This document shows positions 47,257-57,220 of a DNA stretch of 64,000 nt, one piece after another; the stretch's first letter is position 1, and every line of letters begins with the position of its first letter. The notes below the pieces were generated by a model. That model did not search any database and was not told the origin of the DNA. It saw only the letters and a list, made by a program, of their open reading frames with translations. Made by a program: the position numbers and the translations under genes. Source of the DNA: Pleurodeles waltl (taxonomy: Eukaryota; Chordata; Amphibia; Caudata; Salamandridae); assembly GCF_031143425.1 (NCBI RefSeq), contig NC_090447.1:848661760-848725759 (forward strand), read 5' to 3'.

Positions 47257-49124
47257 CTGGGGACCATGAATCAAAGCTTAGGATGGAAGAAGGAGATGTT
47301 GAGGTACCTTTGGGTGCCCATTAGGCCTGCAAGGGGCGTGTGATGGTGAATCGTTGCCAGGAAAAAAAAAGACCAGGGAAGCCAGCTGGGAGAGGATGGC
47401 AGACTGCTAAAGTGAAAGTGTGTTTTTATTTTAAAAGGGCAGATCAACAGGCTGCCTCACAGTGCCATTGCTGGATCCTGGCATAGATTTAGAGAGATGT
47501 AATGCATTGGACTTGATTCATTGCTAAACCAAGGCAGATAAGGCCTGAAAGATCACTGTGCACATGCATTATGAACTGCATAGGAATCCCCAAATGACTG
47601 AGTGGCCAAATATTTTAAAAAGCTGCTGAAATTGAATGGTTACCAACAATAATATAGGGAGGACTGTGTTGATGAATAAGGAATGTTAACCCTTGCATGT
47701 TTGAAGAGCTGTCAAAGCAAGGAAGCAAGTGTTATAACCAACTCACAGACATTGATACGGTGAGCATCCTTTAATCCAAAATATACCAAAATGGATCCTT
47801 GCAGGTGGTGATCATATGAAACAACTGCTTATTACTGCCTCACTGTTACTCCCTTGAAAGCAAGTGCCTGGTGGTCCTCCTCTCAATGTCAGTGGTACTC
47901 AAATTATGGAACAAGGAACTAAATACATTCTGTTAAAATGTGGAAATGTCTTGTGTTCTATTATGCTGCTGTGTGGCACTCTGTTTGCCCTGTGTCTGGG
48001 TTTTGTAGAATTTAGAATCCATTGGAGTGGTTATTAGGATTTGAGTACAAATGGTGATTGGTGTGTGTAGCTGAGAGTGTGAATGGCATGCTTGAGTGAT
48101 GTTAATAAGCAGCCATTCATCCATGAATTTTGAGTCACACCTATCCTTGTTGCCAAAAAAGTTACGATCTAGGTAGGAGCCTACTGGAAGTTCATGGGCA
48201 CACTGTTAGTAATTTGCCACCAAAGCAAGGTCAACTATGAGGCAAAATCAACAGTGTAATGTCCTCACAGTGCTCCACCAACATGGCTACCATTTTAGGA
48301 GACTGGGAAAACTACCATTGAGTTAGGTGTTTGTACAACAATATGAGAAGAGTCGTTCAGACAGTCATGCTTCACTAGTGCCATCATGTGAACAGCATGA
48401 AGACAATGGCATTGAGAAATCTCTTGGTGCAGTCGGTTCCTACAGGTCCAGACTATAGAGAAAATACAGTAATGATGTTACATTCTCTGGGTTTTGAAGG
48501 AAGGGTGATTTATAGACATCTGCCTGATCCAATTTACAAAAGGGTGAGATGCAGGATGAAGATCAGGAAGTACATAAAAAACAGAAAACAGGTTTGATGT
48601 CCATCCTTGTCCAGTAGTGTTGAGTCACAGAGTAAAAAAAAGAAATATCAGAGACAAGGAGGAAACTTCATTACATATGACAGCCCTTTGCAAATTGGTT
48701 TCGAACTACCAGTTTGAGAACTTCGCTGATCAATTAGTGAGAGGTACATTTCTTAATATAGAAGTATTCAAATGAAATGGTTGACCATAGGAAATCTGAT
48801 TTAGGGGACACAATCTAAACAGTAAAGTTAGAAGCATAGAGAAGCAGTTTTTTTAGACAAAGGAATATTTAGTTAAGATGAGTTTTCCTGCACATGGAAA
48901 AGGAAGCAAATCTTGCCCACAATGAATGTGGTATGTATATCATAAGAGAAGGTTGGACATTTTGTGAAACTGTGTCAGAGTGCGATGTTGAAGGAACAAA
49001 AAAAGAGTGAATATCCTGGTGAACAGCTTAATCTAGATTTCTAAGATATTCTGTTAATGACCACAGAGTTGAAAGTAATGAAGGAAAACCCAATTGAATA
49101 TGTTGTTTCCCACATTGTAATGAT
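47257..49124. other. Unassigned sequence flanking the ERV 3' LTR
   Basis: No recognisable gene or repeat end. It may be the original flank of the retrovirus insertion. Confidence 0.35.
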
Positions 49125-50044
49125 TGTTAGGGCCAAGACTTTACATTCATTAATGGATTCTGCGGCTAAGATTGTCGCATAGGCTCTCATTATTCTAATG
49201 AGACTACTGGATTTTGAGCAGCAGAATCGCCTGCGGTGTCGGAGACGGAGTCAGACCCACTACAGGTGACACCTGTCGCTCCAATCTGGGTTTTGCTCAG
49301 GCTAGCAGTGCCTCATCTCCACCCAAGGGTGGGATGATTGGGCAGCCAAGCGCATGACATAATTGATTTCTCAGGGAAACCGTGGTCACTCAGGTGTCAT
49401 CCGTTTCTCTCAGTTACATTAGTCTCACATACACAATGACAAAACAGAGGCAGTTTATGTTTCAATAAGATTTTAACGAAGTAACTGCATCTTAGATAGC
49501 AAAGCATGTGCTGCAATAACCAGGATGATACAGCATGACAAGATTAAAATTGTGACAAAGAGAGTAAAGCAAAGAAATAACACTACCATATTGTCACTAA
49601 AGTCAGACTAATTTCTACCCAGGCTATAATAGAGCACACAATAACAAAAGTACACTGTTCCTAACTCTAGGGTGAACAGTTAAAGTTTAGGAGCTAAAAA
49701 CCCTCACACACCCGAAAGGGTGTCATGCTTCATCATCGGGAAGCTCCTCGTCAGACCGGCTGGTGCAATGTCTGACGGGCTCCCCTTTCGGGGGCTCTTT
49801 GCCGGAGATCTTTTTGATATGTGGTGGCTGCCGTTGATTTATGAAGGTCAGACACTCTGAATGGCAGGAGAGTGATCAAATTAAGATTGATTAGAAACCC
49901 CTGAACTTGTTCTGTTTTAATATCTATCCAGAGGGGTTACGATCAAGATTAAAAACATAATAAAGTGGGGAATGAGAATGATGCTCAACCACTTTAGAAA
50001 GCCTGGAGTACTGGGAAATTGTCACCTGTCTCCTAGGGTATGGT

Positions 50045-50100
50045 CAACATGTTTCGCGTAATATTGGTCGTGAAAGATCCTCTAACGCTTCATCAGGACC
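50045..50100 (-). ncRNA. Hammerhead-like motif, left arm
   Basis: On the minus strand CTGATGA is at 50090-50096 and CGAAAC at 50051-50056. The intervening segment closes with a gcgt/acgc stem. Stem I is ggtc/gacc beside the core. The expected cleavage triplet reads GTT, and the stem III loop is only two bases, so it is probably a degenerate version. Confidence 0.4.
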
Positions 50101-52165
50101 TACAGCAAACTAGACTTCTCCTGGCTGTGTACAAAAGAAAACTCTATCTAATTACGTGTATGAGAGATAAATAGCAGTCACTTACAGCATTTCTGTGAAC
50201 TGTCTCGTAAACAAAAAGGTCGCCCTAGAAAACAAAGGATATAATGCAAACAATTCTGAGTGCACAGTTGTATGACCTTCACCCCCAATGTGAATCTGTG
50301 CATCAAGTGGTGTCAAACACATAAAAGAACATTTGCTTACCCGCCCTCTGCTTTTGGGGGGCCCCTTAGGGGGTAGCACGATCCAGCCTATAGCTTCTGG
50401 CAGGGGTGAAATGTTGTTAGTACATTGAGAAACATTTAAAACTTGAATAGGGGACAAAATATGCAGTAGAGTAACCCCTATAACAAAAGGTATTGATGCC
50501 GGAATAAGTCAACATGCTAAGCACCATTAAATAACATGATCCTGGCATCATCATTTGTAATCAATCTAATATCTGTAGAAATAGCCGTATGTAAAAATTC
50601 CTCCTTATCTTTAACAAATGTCTGGTAGAGTAACTGTATCACCAAGTTAATAATACTGATAGATCTTAAATCAAAGCATATTTCCAACCAACCATCATTA
50701 AAGATGAAGCAGTCCCATTCAATGGAGGTATATTCAGCATAGTGAAAAATTGCAGAGCTAGTCTCTGTCGAACGCTCTCCTTGAAGTACGATTCCCCACA
50801 CTTACTTTTATATAGGCGTCCTCAATTCGAGACACCTACCCACAATCGTGCTCGCCCTGAAGACAGAGAGCCGGTGCTCGATCGGCACATTTTAAACGCG
50901 GTGTGGAAGCTAATTGCTTCCGCGTTTCGACGGGGTGGCTTCATAAAAATTAAAAACGGACTTGATGAAGTCCGAATGATTAGCAAAACATCGAATAGTT
51001 CACTGTCAGTGTGTCGGCCATCTTAGAAAGGGGTTTGGACGGCTCCTCTCTGGTTAAAATTGGAGAGTACAAACAAAGAACGCTTGGTAAAATATTTATT
51101 GTGTCAAACGTCAAAAATGAGTTAATTTGAAAATGATACATTGCCAGCATATGAGATAATGGCACCAGATAAAAAGTGGTGTGTCAGGCAAATTATAGAC
51201 TAGCGATAAAGGAAGGAGATTCATTGCTATTTTAGATCAAAAAACCAGAAAGTTCGTAAAAAATACTCATAAAAATGGTTATAGGTGGATTCGCCTCATT
51301 TAGTACAAACGAATCAGTGATCCATGCTCTTAACGAGACAAGGATACCCAGGGGATGTCATCATTCAACCCAATGATGTGCCGATCGAGCACCGGCTCTC
51401 TGTCTTCAGGGCGAGCACGATTGTGGGTAGGTGTCTCGAATTGAGGACGCCTATATAAAAGTAAGTGTGGGGAATCGTACTTCAAGGAGAGCGTTCAACA
51501 GAGACTAGCTCTGCAATTTTTCACTATGCTGAATATACCTCCATTGAATGGGACTGCTTCATCTTTAATGATGGTTGGTTGGAAATATGCTTTGATTTAA
51601 GATCTATCAGTATTATTAACTTGGTGATACAGTTACTCTACCAGACATTTGTTAAAGATAAGGAGGAATTTTTACATACGGCTATTTCTACAGATATTAG
51701 ATTGATTACAAATGATGATGCCAGGATCATGTTATTTAATGGTGCTTAGCATGTTGACTTATTCCGGCATCAATACCTTTTGTTATAGGGGTTACTCTAC
51801 TGCATATTTTGTCCCCTATTCAAGTTTTAAATGTTTCTCAATGTACTAACAACATTTCACCCCTGCCAGAAGCTATAGGCTGGATCGTGCTACCCCCTAA
51901 GGGGCCCCCCAAAAGCAGAGGGCGGGTAAGCAAATGTTCTTTTATGTGTTTGACACCACTTGATGCACAGATTCACATTGGGGGTGAAGGTCATACAACC
52001 GTGCACTCAGAATTGTTTGCATTATATCCTTTGTTTTCTAGGGCGACCTTTTTGTTTACGAGACAGTTCACAGAAATGCTGTAAGTGACTGCTATTTATC
52101 TCTCATACACGTAATTAGATAGTGTTTTCTTTTGTACACAGCCAGGAGAAGTCTAGTTTGCTGTA

Positions 52166-52222
52166 GGTCCTGATGAAGCGTTAGAGGATCTTTCACGACC
52201 AATATTACGCGAAACATGTTGA
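52166..52222 (+). ncRNA. Hammerhead-like motif, right arm
   Basis: Exact mirror of the left-arm motif: CTGATGA at 52170-52176, CGAAAC at 52210-52215, then atgttgacc. It has the same strengths and defects. Confidence 0.4.
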
Positions 52223-52877
52223 CCATACCCTAGGAGACAGGTGACAATTTCCCAGTACTCCAGGCTTTCTAAAGTGGTTGAGCATCATTCTCATTCCCCA
52301 CTTTATTATGTTTTTAATCTTGATCGTAACCCCTCTGGATAGATATTAAAACAGAACAAGTTCAGGGGTTTCTAATCAATCTTAATTTGATCACTCTCCT
52401 GCCATTCAGAGTGTCTGACCTTCATAAATCAACGGCAGCCACCACATATCAAAAAGATCTCCGGCAAAGAGCCCCCGAAAGGGGAGCCCGTCAGACATTG
52501 CACCAGCCGGTCTGACGAGGAGCTTCCCGATGATGAAGCATGACACCCTTTCGGGTGTGTGAGGGTTTTTAGCTCCTAAACTTTAACTGTTCACCCTAGA
52601 GTTAGGAACAGTGTACTTTTGTTATTGATTGCACGTATTGGGAGTATGTACACTGGACCTTTAATCCTCCCGATCCCTCTTTTTGTCGATATAATAGAGC
52701 ACAGCATGTTAAGCTCTAATTCTGCCCTTCAGGTTCCCCTGGGAAAACATCATCCCCCATGCCTGAGCAAAGGCCTGATGTTTGCATAAGCAGCTGTAGC
52801 AGAGCGTTCAGGAATCAGCATACAGTCGTGGTTCTCTGGCTGGAATCTCCCTCTAACGTTTAAGGGACAGGGAAGTG

Positions 52878-52885
52878 TTTTTATA
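52878..52885 (-). promoter_or_regulatory. TATA box in ERV LTR
   Basis: The minus strand reads TATAAAAA about 340 bp into the LTR from its 5' edge, a plausible U3 promoter position. Confidence 0.55.
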
Positions 52886-53221
52886 ATAACACAGCTGATG
52901 TTCTGAGAAAATGTCCCCAAGTAAGGATGTGTGTATTTCTATGAATGTCAGAGACAAAACTTGTACCACGTTCACGGTAACCTATCTTACTGCAGCCTTG
53001 GAAGAAGCACAGAGTGAGCAAGAATGTCTTGTTTGAGAACAGAGTGCTGGCCTAGGCAAAAACAGTTAGATAGAAAGAAATAAAACAAGACCATAAAAGT
53101 GGCTATTGTAACAATAATAAAACAAGGCTGAATAAAATATATCTAGGTTAAAGTGCACAGCAACAGGCCTAGTATGCTAAAATACCGTGCATTGAGCTAT
53201 AACTAAAATGGCTACACAACA

Positions 53222-53233
53222 CCCTCCCCTTGT
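53222..53233 (-). promoter_or_regulatory. ERV polypurine tract
   Basis: The minus strand acaaggggaggg abuts the LTR start tgttgtgtag, the plus-strand primer site of retroviruses. Confidence 0.75.
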
Positions 53234-53412
53234 CGGTTGAAGGTTGTTCAAAGCCTAAATATACATAAAAGCTACTAAAACTCAACCTAAGATATATTTG
53301 ATTAAAAATGTCAATAATGGCAAGTTAAAAGGACACAGGAGTGTATAAAAGGATAATTTAAAATGTTAACATGTGGCATAAAAAGGGCCGAATTTCAAGA
53401 GTCAGAGTCATT

Positions 53413-53649
53413 TTAAGAATTTCCAATCGATTCCGGGACAATGGAGGACAGGAAATCTTCATCTTCTGCAGGTGTTAAAGTTGGAAAGGCACTGCCGAGA
53501 AGGACCAAGGAGCAGTCGTGTTCCATAGCCTGAGCCTCAGCCAAGGCAGCAGCATTCCGTGGTGTGCCCAATAATGAGTTAAGAGCCACATCCTCCAGGA
53601 AGGGCAACTCATAAGCAGCTTCCTGTGCAAATGCACCCTCAATGCGCAT
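53413..53649 (-). pseudogene. Small ORF between env and LTR of the ERV, unknown
   Basis: A 78-codon open frame, acidic at its C-terminus (PAEDEDFLSSIVPES). It lies between the env membrane anchor and the polypurine tract, where complex retroviruses carry accessory genes. No motif identifies it. A second minus frame at 53475-53786 overlaps it; either may be the remnant. Confidence 0.3.
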
Positions 53650-54808
53650 GTCCTGTAATGAACCCTCAGCGAGAACATCAACAGATCAGTGTCCAATGAA
53701 AGCAAGCGCTGGGTAGAAAGACAAACTTCCAGTGCACATTCGAAAGAGCACCAGAAGCACCGAAACACTTGCTGCACACAATGCAAAACCGGTCTGAATG
53801 ACAGGGACCAGCCACACTACAATTGCTCCAGGAGTGTTGCTCCAAAATACTGCATCATGCGTTCACGACACAACTGCGCTGATAGGAGCGCATTCATTCC
53901 TCCTTGTTGCGGCGGGACAGCCATTGCGCACAAAAAATAGCAACAGCAAAATGCCAACTATTATAGCTAAAGTTATTGAAAATCCCCCGATAATACTGGA
54001 GAACATTGAGTGGATGCCTGATGGTATTGAACCAAATATGGAGGAGAAGGTGTGAATAAAACCAGAACCAACAGCCTTAAAGAAAGTTGCGATTCCAGTA
54101 GTACTGGACGCATTAAATATTCATCCCACGATTTCACCAAAGTTTCTCGGAAAGTTGGTACTTAAAAGGGACTGTATCTCTGATGATGCCCTTGCCACCT
54201 GAAGTGCATAGGTCTCCCGTGCAGATGTGAGAGCCACATGTTTTTGAAACAGGAAAGCCTTGAGTCTGCTCAACTTGTCAAAATTCACAATAGAAGAAGC
54301 AATATGGGGCCAAATGTCAGCTACTTATTTTATTCTTAAAAGTACGTTCCCACAGCATGTAACAATCTTAGAGACCAAAACAACATAAACTATTCCGACT
54401 CCCATCCCACAACAGTCTTCACTATTGAGCAGAACATAACTGCAGTTTGAAAGCACGTGGAACGTAGTTCTAATCAAGGGGACTGGAACTCCCTTCAGAT
54501 AACAAGCCAAGTTTGCTGCTGACGCGTTAAATGCCCCATGCGAGGACAGCTGTTTACAAACCATCGAATGGCTGACAGAAGTCTCGCATTCACTACTGTT
54601 AAGAAAGACTTCTTTCATTCCACTGAGACATTTGTACGAGAAGTGCAGCTCCCACACCTCATGGATGTAACTATCTCCCAGCCTTTCATATTTGCCTACC
54701 GGAATGTGTTTTAAACAGGAGGTGAATTGAAGTGTGGAAATAGGCAGATTAATGACCCCGTGTGTTAACCACTCAGCAGATGGTATTTCGGCCACAGTAA
54801 AAGGCAAC

Positions 54809-54988
54809 TTCTGATGGATACAACTACCTGTGGATTCCTCACTCATTGAATTTTCCCCATGCGCCAGCTTCCGACGGAAATTTTCTTCCTAGCTTCTGCA
54901 CGTCGACGAGGACGTCATAATTGCCCACGTGACGCCGTCTGACGTCATACAGGCAATAAGAGGTCCTCACCGGCGTGCTGACGTCAGT
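54809..54988 (+). repeat. DIRS-B left inverted terminal repeat
   Basis: Starts ttctgatggatacaactacc and is complementary to 60539-60719. It contains cgtcgacgagg, cacgtgacg and two TGACGTCA sites. The right repeat is about 30 bp longer outward, the usual DIRS asymmetry. Confidence 0.85.
54910..54986. promoter_or_regulatory. Cluster of CRE/ATF-type sites in the DIRS-B terminal repeat
   Basis: TGACGTCA at 54940-54947 and 54979-54986, GGACGTCA at 54910-54917, and an E-box CACGTG at 54927-54932. Counterparts in the right repeat are 60541-60548 (intact), one decayed to TGATGTCA at about 60580 and tgacgtcc at about 60610. This is probably the element's promoter; activity is inferred. Confidence 0.45.
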
Positions 54989-55078
54989 TCCCTTTTTTCC
55001 GTGCCTTCAAGCGACGGTTATTCTTCGAGGGAGCAACTGTTTCTGCTCTGCGTAGTTACAGTTACAATTTTTTTCGAG

Positions 55079-57160
55079 ATGTCTCAGCAAAAGTCGGGCT
55101 TTAAGCCTTGTAGGGAGTGCGGAGGCAAGATGTTGGTGACAGACCCACATGTGGATTGCTTGTGGTGTCTAAGCTCCGACCACGACGTGGAGAAATGTGA
55201 TTCCTGTCAACGCATGAATCCTAAGGCATTGAAGGAACGGGAGGGGAAGTTGTTTTTGGCAAAGTCCAAAAAGAAAGAGAAGCGGCATCGGCGCAGATCA
55301 TCATCGCCTAAGTCTCATCGACGTCACCGTGACTCCCGGCGCCGTCGCGAATCTCGGCACCGGTTGAGTAGAGAGCGTTCACGCTCGAGGTCGCCTTCGG
55401 TTCGGCGCCGAAAGACATGGGAGGTAAGTCCCACCATCACTCCTCAGCCGCAGTCGCCTCCCGCATCCCAGACTTCACCTACGACTCCAGCATCTGTCTT
55501 CGAGGTCGTACCTCAGCAGGAACAGGAGTTCTCACCTGCTTCAGAGATGCCGGGGCCAGCTCCGTTATCACCTCGAGCTCAGGCTCCGCAGTATCCGGCA
55601 TTCCCGGCACCAGGTGCTGATAGTTCCGCATTTCTAAATGCAATGTTTGCCATTTTTCAGCAGATGGCTCCAGGTGGTGGTCCGGCTGGTCCTTCGGGGC
55701 CATTGGCCTTTAATATGGGTGCTCCGGCTCCTTTACGTCCGGCACCTTTCATGCCCTTCCTTCCAATGGGAGGTGCTGGTTCGGCGCCGGTTTCTTTGGT
55801 GTCACCTACACGACCTGCGACACCGATGAGGTCTGCTGTTCCGGCGCCGGAGAGTTCTTCACCTTCACATCCTCTACCTCGGTCGGCGCCGAAGAAGCCC
55901 ATGGCGCCGATGGATCCGGCGTCGGATGGATCGGAGGATCCGCGTCAGGCAAGGTCATCGACGTCGGCGGAGGCCTTGTCGACGCCAAGGATTGAGGCCA
56001 GGCTTCATTCAAGGAGGCTAGCTCTTCGCCTCCTTGAAGAGCAGGAATATCGAAAGCAGGCCTTGGAGGAGGGTGAGATTGAAGAACCTCTTGTAGATCT
56101 CCAGGGTTTGGACACGGCAAGTGGCTTAGACACTTCTCCAGAGTGGGACTTAACATCTCCTGGAGAATATACAGAGGAAGCTGCTTCTTTCCACTCTGTT
56201 TTAAGGAAGGCAGCTGACTTTTTTGACCTTCCTCTTCCAGTGGCTGAGTCAAAGCCCAACATATTAACGGAAGTGCTACATCCGGCTTCAGCAGTTGCAG
56301 AGCCACTTTTGCCATTTAATGAGGCTCTCCTGGATCCAATTCTAGAGATTTGGAAAAAGCCAGTTTCATCTACAGCTGTTAATAGGACAGTGGCGCTCAG
56401 GTATCGTGTGGCTCCTGCGGATCCGAGCTTTTTGTCGAGGCACCCGACTCTAGAAAGCCTGGTTGTACAAGCTTCATGTTCGCCTCGCACTGCTCCAGGT
56501 TCTTTTCCGGGTGTGCCTTCGAACAGGGACTCTAAAAAGATGGACCAGTCTTCGAAGAAGGCGTTTTCATCTTGTAGTATTGCTCTCAAGTCCACCAATG
56601 CCACATGCATCTTGGGCAGATGCATCTACGCCCTTATGGAGGAGATCAAGTCGTCTCATTCGGAGTTGCCTCAGGAGGTGTTGAGCCTTGTTTTCGATGC
56701 TCAGGCTGCGGCGACCCAAGTAATCCAGTCAAGGCTAGACACGACTGATTCTGTGGCCAGAGCTATGGGCACCACTGTTGTTACGAGGAGACAGGCCTTG
56801 CTTCGTTCTTCAGGGTTTTCATCCAATGTTCAGTCAGCCCTGCTGGATCTTCCCATTGATGAGGACAAACTTTTTGGGTCGAATGCGGACTCTGCCCTTG
56901 AAAGATTTAAAGAGAGTAGAGCCACAGCAAAATCGTTAGGCTTGCAAGCCTCCTCTTCTGTTTCTTCTAGGTTGTTCAGAAGATTTAGGGGGTTTGGTCG
57001 TGGCTCCTCCTCCTCCTTTCAGGGCAGGTTTCAGCAGCAGGCCGCCACTGCCCTCCCCTATAGATCATACAGGGGGAGGGGGAGGGTCCGAACCAGAGGA
57101 GCCACCCAGCAGCACTCTGCCTCTTCCTCTGGAGGGGTGCAGCATGGGAAGCAGCCTTAG
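55079..57160 (+). CDS. DIRS-B gag-like protein (ORF1), intact, about 693 aa
   Basis: Start chosen at 55079 (MSQQKSGFK), just past the terminal repeat, because the upstream in-frame ATG at 54929 lies inside the repeat. The Cys-rich N-terminus (CRECGG, DCLWCL, EKCDSC) could bind metal and nucleic acid. A strongly basic SR-like stretch follows (RRHRDSRRRRESRHRLSRE). A Pro-rich middle spans residues about 115-300, a helical segment lies around residues 370-440, and a Gly/Arg-rich tail (FRRFRGFGRG, YRGRGRVRTRG) ends the protein. The open frame is uninterrupted. Role inferred: RNA packaging in virus-like particles. The DIRS-A copy aligns at the N-terminus. Confidence 0.85.
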   Translation: MSQQKSGFKPCRECGGKMLVTDPHVDCLWCLSSDHDVEKCDSCQRMNPKALKEREGKLFLAKSKKKEKRHRRRSSSPKSHRRHRDSRRRRESRHRLSRERSRSRSPSVRRRKTWEVSPTITPQPQSPPASQTSPTTPASVFEVVPQQEQEFSPASEMPGPAPLSPRAQAPQYPAFPAPGADSSAFLNAMFAIFQQMAPGGGPAGPSGPLAFNMGAPAPLRPAPFMPFLPMGGAGSAPVSLVSPTRPATPMRSAVPAPESSSPSHPLPRSAPKKPMAPMDPASDGSEDPRQARSSTSAEALSTPRIEARLHSRRLALRLLEEQEYRKQALEEGEIEEPLVDLQGLDTASGLDTSPEWDLTSPGEYTEEAASFHSVLRKAADFFDLPLPVAESKPNILTEVLHPASAVAEPLLPFNEALLDPILEIWKKPVSSTAVNRTVALRYRVAPADPSFLSRHPTLESLVVQASCSPRTAPGSFPGVPSNRDSKKMDQSSKKAFSSCSIALKSTNATCILGRCIYALMEEIKSSHSELPQEVLSLVFDAQAAATQVIQSRLDTTDSVARAMGTTVVTRRQALLRSSGFSSNVQSALLDLPIDEDKLFGSNADSALERFKESRATAKSLGLQASSSVSSRLFRRFRGFGRGSSSSFQGRFQQQAATALPYRSYRGRGRVRTRGATQQHSASSSGGVQHGKQP

Positions 57161-57220
57161 TCATCCACCAATTCCTTTGCATACCACTCCCGTAGGGGGA
57201 GGATAAGTAACTTTCTCCAC

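Larger units (their letters stand above)
49639..52689. mobile_element. Palindromic Penelope-like insertion with 14-bp TSD
   Basis: Two 1252-bp arms (49639-50890 and 51376-52627) are inverted copies with no length difference; I found three mismatched positions by reading (50769/51497, 50266/52000, 50143/52123). A 485-bp spacer separates them and a 62-bp tail (52628-52689) follows the right arm. The whole unit is flanked by tataatagagcaca at 49625-49638 and 52690-52703. Each arm has a hammerhead-like motif. Paired open frames (91 and 94 codons) occur in both arms, with no known domain and no RT. The Penelope assignment comes from the hammerhead motifs and inverted structure. Confidence 0.75.
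49125..53221 (-). repeat. ERV 3' LTR (about 1032 bp), interrupted by a 3-kb insertion
   Basis: On the minus strand it starts tgttgtgtagcc at 53221 and ends ggccctaaca at 49125 (TGTT...AACA). A polypurine tract lies directly 5'. Positions 49639-52703 (element plus one TSD copy) are foreign. Without them the LTR is about 1.03 kb. A TATA box is at 52878-52885. Confidence 0.8.

Noticed and set aside
48388..48597. 69-codon plus frame near the ERV flank
   Set aside because: No family resemblance or supporting signals; its length is compatible with chance.
49639..52627. The palindrome as a pure assembly artefact
   Set aside because: The arms differ at several positions, and a 14-bp duplication brackets the whole unit with LTR sequence continuing on both sides. 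Long reads would still be decisive.
54325..54846. 173-codon minus ORF as one gene
   Set aside because: Its first codons come from the DIRS-B terminal repeat; the rest is ERV env, so it is a chimera made by the insertion.
54929..55078. Upstream in-frame ATG as the DIRS-B gag start
   Set aside because: It lies inside the terminal repeat, so the ATG at 55079 just after it is more likely.
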